Assembly (NCBI RefSeq): GCF_902635505.1
Contig: NC_045430.1
Coordinates: 275,136,681-275,200,680, forward strand
Direction of reading: 5' to 3'
Source: Sarcophilus harrisii
Lineage: Eukaryota > Chordata > Mammalia > Dasyuromorphia > Dasyuridae
Length of the DNA stretch: 64,000 bases
A program made the translations under genes and the position numbers. Position 1 is the stretch's first letter. Every line of letters begins with the position of its first letter. The notes beneath the pieces are model-generated. The model worked only from the letters and a program-made list of their open reading frames with translations, was not told the origin of the DNA and made no database searches. Shown here in pieces: positions 57,401 through 64,000 of this stretch.

Positions 57401-60400
57401 TGAATAAATGTAATTGGTTTCCAAGATTCTTAGGGCTATATGATCCCTAAGTAATTGAAAAACCAATAATGGTCTTGGAAAAGAGATCATGGAGTAGACC
57501 TCCTTCTCTTGGAAAGACAAGGCAACTGTAGGGCAGGATGCCTAAAAATTGTTAGATGAGCTCATTGAACTGGGGGCTTTTGCTTAACTGGTTTTCCTTA
57601 TTATAAGATGGGGCTGAGTTCTAGGCATGAGGAGGGGGAAGGTTTCCAAAAATGTCTGATGCCAAAACAAAAGGCATCAGTAAAACTTATTTAAAAATAA
57701 AATAAAAACAAAACTACTAGGGATATGGATCTTCATAGCTCTCCTCTTTAGTGGGAAGGACTGTAGCTTGGTTTAAATGAAATGGGAGGAAAGGAGGACA
57801 GCTTGATTGTGAAGGTGTCCATGATGACGTTAGCCCAGAAGAGGTGCTGATTTTCTTAAAATCTTCCTAAAGGGTGGGCGATGCTCCTAAACTCAAGCAC
57901 AGGCTATCTGACCATATCGCTTCCCTGACTTGTTTCTTAACTATTACTTCATCATTACACTGAAACCGATCTCTCCAAAACCCAACAGTGATCTCTTAAA
58001 TGCTAAATCAAAAGGCTTCATCTCAGTCCTCTCCTTCTGGACTTCCCTGCAGCATTTGCCAGATCACCCTCATTCCCTGCAGAGTCTCTCTGGGATGTCC
58101 CGACACTATTCTTTCCTGGTCCTTCTCCTCTCAGACATCAATCCCCAAGGGTTCAGCGTTTTTTATGCAGACAATTTCCCAATCATGTAGATGAATCGGC
58201 CAGGCCACTTTCCCTGTATGGTGGGTTGTCCTTCGCTCCCTCCCAACCAGTGACTCTTGGCTTTAAGGATCACCTTCTGCAGAAGGCCCTTCCTAGTTAT
58301 TGTCTCTTCCACTGCCAAGTAAGTTCCCTAAGGACGGGGGTCATCTTTTTTTTGCCTTTCTTTGTATTTGTGGTTGCTCTTCAGTCTATCCAACCCCATT
58401 TGGGGTTTTCCTGGCAAAAGTAGTGGAGTGGTTTACCTTTTCTTTCTCCAGCTCATTTGACACATGAGGAAACTGAAGCAAACAGGGTTGAGTGACTTGC
58501 CTAAGGTCGCTAGTAAGTGTCTGAGGCTACATTTGAACTCTGGAAGATGAATCTTTCTGACTCCAGGCCAGGTAGGCACTCTATTCACTGTACCCCCTAG
58601 CTGCCCCTTTCTTTGTCTAGCCAGTGCTTAGCAGAGGGCCTTGACAAAGTGAGCTTAAAGAAATTCTTTAATTTATCTAGAAATTTAGCTAAAGAAATTT
58701 AAATTCCCCATTAATGCCAGGAGAAATATAAATTGCTCAGCCTGGCATTTAAATCCCTTCACAAACTATAATTTCCCTTTAAAGCCTTATTACTCATGGC
58801 TTTTCTTCATTCTCTCTATGGACAAACGGAACTGGCCTTTCTTTTGTACTTTACATGTGACCTTCCATTTCTTGTCTTGGTATACCTCTGTCTAAATTGT
58901 CCCCCATGCCAGGAATGTAAATGTATTCTTTCAAGCAAGTAACCAGGAAAAAAAACAAAACAAAACTTTGCAGCCAATTTCTTTGATTAAAAAAATTTAC
59001 ATAAAAAATACATAAAGAACTGATGCAAATTTATAGGAACAAGTACCATTTCCCCATAGACATATAATCAAAATCTATGAACAGCAAGCAAGATACCCAA
59101 TAGTCATATTAAAAAATGCTTCAAATTTCTAATAATCAGAAAAATGAAAATTAAAGCAATTCTGAGGCATCATCTCTTAAACAAAGATGACGGGGAAAAG
59201 AGAAATGCCAATTGTTGGGGGATTGTGGGAAAAAAGGGCACACTAATGTGCGACGGACAGAATTACAAATTGGTCTGGTTATTTTGGAAAACGATTTGGG
59301 TCTATGTTCATAAAGTCATTAACTTCATCCATTATACATTAAACTGCATGCTTCAGTCCAGTGATATTGCTGCTAAGGCTAGACCCTCCAAAGAGCTGAA
59401 GAAAGAGGAAAAGGGCCTAACTATTAGAAAATATTTATGCAGCATTTTTTCACAAAAGCAAAAAATTGGAAACTAAGGGAGTGGCCATCAACTGGGGAAT
59501 TGGGGAATATCCTATATGGAATACTGCTCTGCCAGAAGAAATGGCAAAGGGATAGTGTCTGAGAAATCAAGGATAATTTGTATGAACCGATGCAGAGCCA
59601 GACAAGCAATATTTACAAATACGATGACATTGCATGGACAAACAACTCTGAAAAACCAAAGAACTCTGACCAAAGCCAGGCCCCAGCACAAAGGCAAGGG
59701 GCTGGTGTGGAAGCCCTCCCTCTCTCCTGATGCAAGGGATGGATTTACGATGCTGAATACATACAATTTTGAACATGGCCGATGTAGGAACTAGTTTTTC
59801 TCAAGTCTTTGTGTCCATTTGTTAGAATGTTTTCGATGGGGAAACGAGGTAGGAGAAAGAGAAAACAAATGTTTATGAAATGAAAAAATTTAAAAAAAAG
59901 TTCTTGATCAATACATACGTCTCTGTGGCAGGATCATAAACTTCACAGGAATTCAAGACTCTTCCAGAAACATTGTTCCCTAAACTTCCACCGCAAACAT
60001 ATATGAGACCATTGGCTTCCACCATTCCGTGGCTGCAGCGCTGAGTCAGCATGCTTGGCTTGGTGTGCCAGCTTTCTGTTCTGGTATCATAGCATTCAAA
60101 CAAGTATAAAGCAGAGTTTCCTTTAAGAGAAAAAAGGCCCATCAGTGTTTATTTCACTTAGTTTAGTAATCACGCGTGAATTCAGAGTTTAGCGAGCCAA
60201 ATCATTAGTGACTGGAGGGAAGAATTTAAGGTTTGGGAATCAGTTTATTCCAAAGCCACAAAAATTTCATGTATTTCAGCAAAATGAGAAGAAAATTATT
60301 CCTACATCACACGTTGTTTTTAGAGTGGCTAACTATGGTTATACAAATGTTGGAAAATATGGGAAAGACAATCTGTGGGGAAGACTGTTTTGTGGGTGGG

Positions 60401-62129
60401 TTGAGCTTCCGAAGAAGAATTTCACTGTTTAATTTTCAAAGAAAAGTTAAATATGCCTTCAAGCTAGTGGTCTGTGAAAGAAACTACCTAAACCAGCAAT
60501 GTTTACATTGTACCAATGTACAAATGGAAGAAAAACAGTCCAAGTGAGCCCAGATGGTAAATCCACATCTAAAAAAATTAGGAAAAGGAAAAAACCCTAT
60601 TCAATGGAATGCCAAGTCCTCTCATTTAGATTTCTTTATTGCACAGAACAAACCTTTGGTCCCTCCTAAAGCATGAGTGATGTCACATTTCCCTGCGGTC
60701 CTACCTTTGGTGATGGACCATGTTTGTCTGACACCCAAGGTCATTATTGATCTACTCTGTTGGGGTAGGTTGTGTATTAGTAGCTAATTTACCTCCTCCT
60801 ACTCTGCATTTGAGCTGCAAATCCCTGAGGGCGATTCCCATACATTTCTCTTACTTTGCTGCTCTGCCTCCCTAGGAGCATTCTGGACAGAGCCATCTCT
60901 GTGCTCCTCCATCCTACTTCACCCTAGAACTCTGACTCCTCAGATGGCCCCACGAGCCCAGGAGAATGTCATCTCCTGAAGATGGTTTACATCTGTCTCC
61001 CCGTGAGGGATTACGGTGAATTGTGGCAGACAGGAGGCACTTCAATAAATGTCTGTTGGAGGACTTGAATTTGGTTGGATCTGAATTCCTTCCCTACTTC
61101 CGGACCTTGCAAATATTAAGAGCAGAAAAGGAGTCAAACAGCCGCCAAAACACTTAAACAGAAGAAACATCAACAGATTGCTTTTCAGGGAGTGTCAGGA
61201 AGGAAGCCTCAGCTCAAAGCATCTCGGATGGTTTTCCCCTGACTGTCAGGGCTCTTTTTTCTCTGTTGCACTGGTAATATGGTAGCTTCATCTCTAGGGC
61301 TCTTGGGGAACATCTAGAGGACCCAGCAGATTTTCCAAACAGCTGGTGCTGAAATCAGAAACTGAAGTCAGCTGATGAGGTGGCTGGGAGGGTGCAGAAG
61401 GGGCTCCTGAAGAAGAGAGAGACCTGCAACAGTAGAGGGCAGCTCTGGGCTATCGCCCCACATGGGTCATTGTAGGGCTTACAATCACTGGACAGGCAGA
61501 AAGCCATTTTTTCCCCCCGATGGAACAATTGATGGTTTAAAACTCTCCCACATAAGACAAAGCTACAAGGGAAATGGGAGAAGAGCCCAACCAGGGAAGT
61601 GCATGTCTGGAGTGGAACCCTAGAACTGAAAACCATAAGGCAGCAATGTAGTATCACATTTTCAGGTGGTGCTTAATAAATGCCTTAGGAGAAGAACCTT
61701 GGGTAGTTCATAGGTTGTAGGAAGCTGTGGCCTTTTCTGAGAGGGAGCTGTCAAAATCTGGCTTATTAATCAAGATGGCTCTAAACACCGACAGACAACA
61801 GAGCAGCTCCTCTCAGAGATGTAAGAAATGTTCACTGAAGCACTCCAAACATCAGAAAATTATATCAACCCTTCCCCCCGGTTCTTACCCACTTCTGAGC
61901 CTCCAGACGTGTAGATCTTGCCTTCGGCAGCACATGCTGCTAGGCTATCTCGGGGTGCCGGAGGTCCCAGTTTGGAATACCAACTGTCCTTGACTACGTT
62001 ATAGCAATCCATCCGTTTTATAGGGAAGAGCTGAGAGCCTCCCAAAATGTAAACTACATTGTCCCAGAAGACGCAAGCTGCATCTCTGCGCTTTTCAAAA
62101 GGGCAGCGGATGTCTGTCCAGCTGTAATC
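53325..62129 (-). CDS. KLHL7: KLHL7, 3' part (last four coding exons), continues past right edge
   Basis: KLHL7 is a BTB-BACK-Kelch adaptor that brings substrates to the CUL3-RBX1 ubiquitin ligase; human variants cause retinitis pigmentosa 42 and a Crisponi/Bohring-Opitz-like disorder. The four exons (241+202+98+284 nt) encode the last 274 residues, from DYSWTDIRCPFEKRRDAACV to CGANEETLET, about residues 313-586 of the human protein. They hold most of the Kelch propeller, with GG doublets in YILGGSQ, YTSGGSE, YVCGGSL and FAVGGQN, and a YVLAGFQ blade. Similarity to human is near complete; visible changes include PAPRDS for PTPRDS and DKWIAN for DKWVAN. The BTB and BACK exons lie right of the window. 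All splice sites are canonical and frames join exactly. Confidence 0.97.
54085..54197 (-). mobile_element. Marsupial tRNA-derived SINE, 5' half
   Basis: GTGACTTGCCCAGTCATACA, GTGTCTGAGGCTGGATTTGA and CAGTGCTCTATCCACTGGGC then CATCCAGCTGCCC form the reversed head. Confidence 0.8.
54375..54409 (+). repeat. (GT)17 microsatellite
   Basis: About 17 uninterrupted GT units followed by GCACGCGC, a potential Z-DNA stretch in the KLHL7 last intron. Confidence 0.95.
55238..55335 (-). CDS. KLHL7: KLHL7 coding exon, second from last
   Basis: Encodes WTELCPMIEARKNHGLVFVK then DKIFAVGGQNGL and a split glycine. It is only 98 nt and was found by similarity and splice phase. Acceptor CCCCAG, donor TTAG|GTATCT. 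Confidence 0.95.
55835..56048 (+). mobile_element. MIR SINE
   Basis: Nearly complete forward MIR: ATAGCAATGGCTCTAGAGTC, CTTCTCTGAACCTCAGTTTC, AAAATGGGGATAATAACTGT, ACCTATCTTGCAAGGTTGTA. Confidence 0.82.
56095..56320. mobile_element. Probable marsupial LINE fragment
   Basis: GAATCATTTTGGGAGAGAAA, AACCATGGGAGAAGAAAAAA and TGGATGCAGATGGCATTTTC are words I associate with marsupial L1 or related LINE copies. Orientation and subfamily uncertain. Confidence 0.45.
56321..56510 (-). mobile_element. MIR-like SINE
   Basis: Reversed order of TAGATAAGAAAATGAGGTCT, CTTGAATTCAAGACTTGTCA and CTGAATCATACTGCTTCTCC. Confidence 0.6.
56511..57880. other. KLHL7 intron, unrecognised stretch
   Basis: AT-rich. An A-run lies at about 56633-56651. 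No exon; the flanking KLHL7 exons join in frame without one. Confidence 0.4.
57885..58356 (+). mobile_element. L2-like LINE remnant, interrupted by a SINE
   Basis: GATCTCTTAAATGCTAAATC, AAAAGGCTTCATCTCAGTCC, CTTCTGGACTTCCCTGCAGC and TTCCTGGTCCTTCTCCTCTC match a common L2/CR1-type 3' region; TTTCTTTGT and CAGTGCTTAGCAGAGGGCCT continue beyond the SINE at 58608. Confidence 0.6.
58357..58616 (-). mobile_element. Marsupial SINE with 9-bp target-site duplication
   Basis: Reversed SINE from about 58366 to 58607: CCATTTGGGGTTTTCCTGGC, GACACATGAGGAAACTGAAG, TTGCCTAAGGTCGCTAGTAA and CTCTATTCACTGTACCCCCT then AGCTGCCCC. TTTCTTTGT occurs at 58357-58365 and 58608-58616, flanking it as a duplication of L2 sequence. 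Confidence 0.85.
59010..59899 (+). mobile_element. 5'-truncated LINE-1 copy ending beside a KLHL7 donor
   Basis: Translation at 59144 gives MKIKAILRHHLL, then NANCWGIVGKKGTLM and LFWKTIWVYVHKVI, matching the L1 ORF2 C-terminus (MKIKTTMRYHL, CWRGCGKKGTLLHCWW, LWKTVWRF). The frame is broken by several stops. A 3' UTR-like segment and AAAAAATTTAAAAAAAA tail follow. Orientation is antisense to KLHL7. Confidence 0.8.
59919..60120 (-). CDS. KLHL7: KLHL7 coding exon, third from last
   Basis: Encodes NSALYLFECYDTRTESWHTK, then RCSHGMVEANGLIYVCGGSL and LNSCEVYDPATET. Acceptor CTTAAAG, donor AC|GTATGT. An L1 tail begins 19 bp into the downstream intron. Confidence 0.96.
60121..61888. other. KLHL7 intron between the third- and fourth-last exons
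   Basis: Largely unique. An L2 tail-like segment lies at about 60990-61060 (CTCCCCGTGAGGGATTACGG, CACTTCAATAAATGTCTGTT). No exon required by the protein. Confidence 0.45.
61889..62129 (-). CDS. KLHL7: KLHL7 coding exon, fourth from last
   Basis: Starts in phase 0 with DYSWTDIRCPFEKRRDAACV and includes GGSQLFPIKRMDCYNVVKDS and AACAAEGKIYTSGGSEV. Acceptor ATTACAG, donor G|GTAAGA. About one and a half Kelch repeats. Confidence 0.96.
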
Positions 62130-62600
62130 CTGTAATGGGAGAGAAGAAGATTTGGTTTGATGAGGGTCAGTGAACAGTGTCCAAATTTACAAATTAACCC
62201 ACACAATGTTGTATGGAAAAACCAGGTAATACCTCACCCAAGCCCAAGATTTCAATTTAAACTGCAATGATTCCTTGAGAATGGCTGTTAATTCAAGGGG
62301 TAGGTGGTCCCTCCTTCTACTCTGAAGTAGATTTGGTGAAGAATCTTAGATCTATCACCCCTCTTCCTGTTTTCTGCTTATAATAATGACTAAAACACTC
62401 ATGGTGCAAACATCTTCAGTTTTCTAAAGTAAATTCCCTCCCAGATCTTCCCACTTCCTTCCCAATGGACACAGACCCTTGGAAGATCTTCAGATAACAG
62501 AACCAGACTGCAAGCTTGTAATGATGCTTGAAGATAAAAGAGGAAGCAGGAGCTTGCCTTTACTTCCTCAAGCGCCTTGCTGGTGGGGTTGCCCATGTCC
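62130..62600. other. KLHL7 intron, unrecognised stretch
   Basis: Unique DNA upstream of the fourth-last exon. The exon encoding the region before DYSW is not found between here and the right edge. Confidence 0.45.
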
Positions 62601-63102
62601 AGTCTCTTTCCACTGACATTCATTATCTACTCAGATGCCAAGGTGACCTTCTGAGAGTGAAGGTCTCCTTATGTCACTCTCCTCCTCAATCAACTGCATC
62701 AGCTCCCTATTCCTCCTAGAATCAGGAAATCCTCTAGAGTTCAAAGACCATAATTTGCCCTCCCATCTTCCTTTCCAGTCTTCTTGTACCTTACATCCTA
62801 CCTAGTACTCTGTCATCCAATGATAATGGTTTCCTTCTTAGCCCTTAAACAAGAGACTCCATCTCCAGACTCCAGGCATTTTCCTTGGCAGTGTCCCATG
62901 CCTGGAATGCCCCCCCCCCCCACTTCTGCCTCCATGCCTTTTTCCTACAGCATGCCTTTTTTTTTTTTGACATCTCTTTATTCTAATGAATTTCTTTGAT
63001 ATCTCTTTATTTCTCTATTAATTATGTCTACTTATCTGGTCTATAGCTTGTTTGCGCATAATGTTTTGCATGTTTGTGAACTCCTTGAGAGTAGAGACTA
63101 CA
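62600..63102 (+). mobile_element. L2 LINE 3' remnant
   Basis: CCTTATGTCACTCTCCTCCT, CAGCTCCCTATTCCTCCTAG, TGTCCCATGCCTGGAATGCC and TGTGAACTCCTTGAGAGTAG follow L2 order. A C-run (about 62909-62920) and a T-run (about 62958-62968) interrupt it. Confidence 0.65.
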
Positions 63103-64000
63103 TTTTTTTTAATTATAATAACTTTTTATTGACAGAATCCATGCCTGGGTAATTTTTTTTTACAACATTATCCCTTGCACTCACTTCTGTTCCGATTTTT
63201 CCCTCCCACCCTCCACCCCCTCCCCTAGATGGCAAGCAGTCCTATATATGTTCAATATGTCCTAGTATATCCTAGATACAATGTATTTGTGCAGATCCAA
63301 ACAGTTTTCTTGTTGCACAGGGAGAATTGGATTCAGAAGGTAGAAGTAACCCGGGAAGAAAAACAAAAATGCAAACAGTTTACATTCATTTCCCAGTGTT
63401 TTTTTTTTTTTTTTTTCCCCTTTGGGTGTAGCTGCTTCTGTCCATCATTGATCAATTGAAACTGAATTAGGTCTCTTTGTCAAAGAAATCCACTTCCATC
63501 AGATTACATCTTCATACAGTATCGTTGTTGACATATATAATGATATCTTGGTTCTGCTCATTTCACTCAGCATCAGTTCCTGTAATTCTCTCCAAGCTTC
63601 TCTGTATTCATCTTGCTGGTCATTTCTTACAGAACAATAATATTCCATAACATTCATATACCACAATTTACCCAACCATTCTCCAATTGATGGGCAGCCA
63701 CTCAGTTTCCAGCTTCTAGCCACTACAAACAGGGCTGCCACAAACATTTTGGCACATACAGGTCCCTTTCCCTTCTTTAGTATCTCCTTGGGGTATAAGC
63801 CCAGTAGAAACACTGCTGGATCAAAGGGTATGCACAGTTTGATAACTTTTTGGGCATAATTCCAGATTGCTCTCCAGAATGGTTGGATTCGTTCACAGCT
63901 CCACCAACAATGTATCAGTGTCCCAGTTTTCCCACATCCTCTCCAACACTCATCATTATTTTTTCCTGTCATCTTAGCCAATCTGACAGGTGTGTAGTGG
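63103..64000 (-). mobile_element. LINE-1, 3' UTR and ORF2 C-terminus, runs off right edge
   Basis: The minus-strand frame 63499-63981 encodes NNDECWRGCGKTGTLIHCWW, then PFDPAVFLLGLYPKE, KMFVAALFVVARSWK and LWYMNVMEYYCSVRN, the L1 ORF2 C-terminus, open for 160 codons up to its stop. The 3' UTR and T-rich end (A tail on the minus strand) lie at 63103-63498. Its 3' UTR differs from the L1 ends at 8164 and 27205, so at least two L1 lineages are present. It appears inserted into the L2 tail at 63102. Confidence 0.9.

Noticed and set aside
1-64000. Endogenous retrovirus or LTR element
   Set aside because: No gag, pol or env similarity and no paired long terminal repeats were noticed; the reverse-transcriptase similarity found is of LINE-1 type.
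1-64000. CRISPR arrays, operons or other prokaryotic systems
   Set aside because: Repeats are tandem without unique regular spacers, and the genes have vertebrate introns and exons.

Overview
This is a mammalian nuclear DNA window, most likely from a marsupial. The interspersed repeats include tRNA-derived SINEs of the type abundant in marsupials (they open with GGCAGCTAGATGGCGCAGTGGATAGAGCA-like sequence), several LINE-1 3' ends in forms I associate with marsupials, and many old MIR and L2 copies. The species is not determinable; an Australian marsupial such as a dasyurid is possible but is inference. No bacterial, phage, CRISPR or clear retroviral sequence was seen.

Three protein-coding genes lie head-to-tail on the minus strand. 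From right to left they are KLHL7 (last four coding exons, 53325-62129; its 5' part lies beyond the right edge), NUP42/NUPL2 (complete, seven coding exons, 39518-49930, predicted 446 residues) and GPNMB (first four coding exons, 495-11168; the rest lies beyond the left edge). This is the KLHL7-NUP42-GPNMB order known from human 7p15.3. Every exon was placed by reading the minus strand, matching the protein to the remembered human sequence, and requiring AG/GT borders that keep the frame. KLHL7 is almost unchanged from human, while NUP42 and GPNMB have diverged in the way expected of low-complexity nucleoporins and secreted-type ectodomains.

Layout: 1-11.2 kb is GPNMB introns and exons, with two remarkable AT-rich tandem arrays (about 2.1-3.3 kb and 5.1-6.4 kb) and a MITF/TFE-type M-box about 150 bp upstream of the start codon. 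11.3-38.5 kb is intergenic, made of SINE/MIR/L2/L1 remnants, simple repeats, a 0.8-kb polypurine tract at 29.0-29.8 kb, and several repeat-poor blocks that may hold regulatory DNA. 38.5-50.1 kb is NUP42, whose first intron carries a run of 40 C on the plus strand. 49-52 kb is a CpG-rich promoter region with two NRF1-like sites, a 33-bp triplication and a 16-bp minisatellite of about 35 units that creates long but meaningless open frames on both strands. 53.3-64 kb is KLHL7, with an L1 copy ending only 19 bp from one splice donor and another L1 running off the right edge.

The genes do not form one pathway: KLHL7 is a CUL3 ubiquitin-ligase adaptor, NUP42 is an FG nucleoporin that docks GLE1 for mRNA export, and GPNMB is a melanosomal/lysosomal type I glycoprotein. 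No clearly new biological system was found; the most unusual material is the set of tandem arrays and one unidentified coding-like remnant at about 52.1-52.4 kb.
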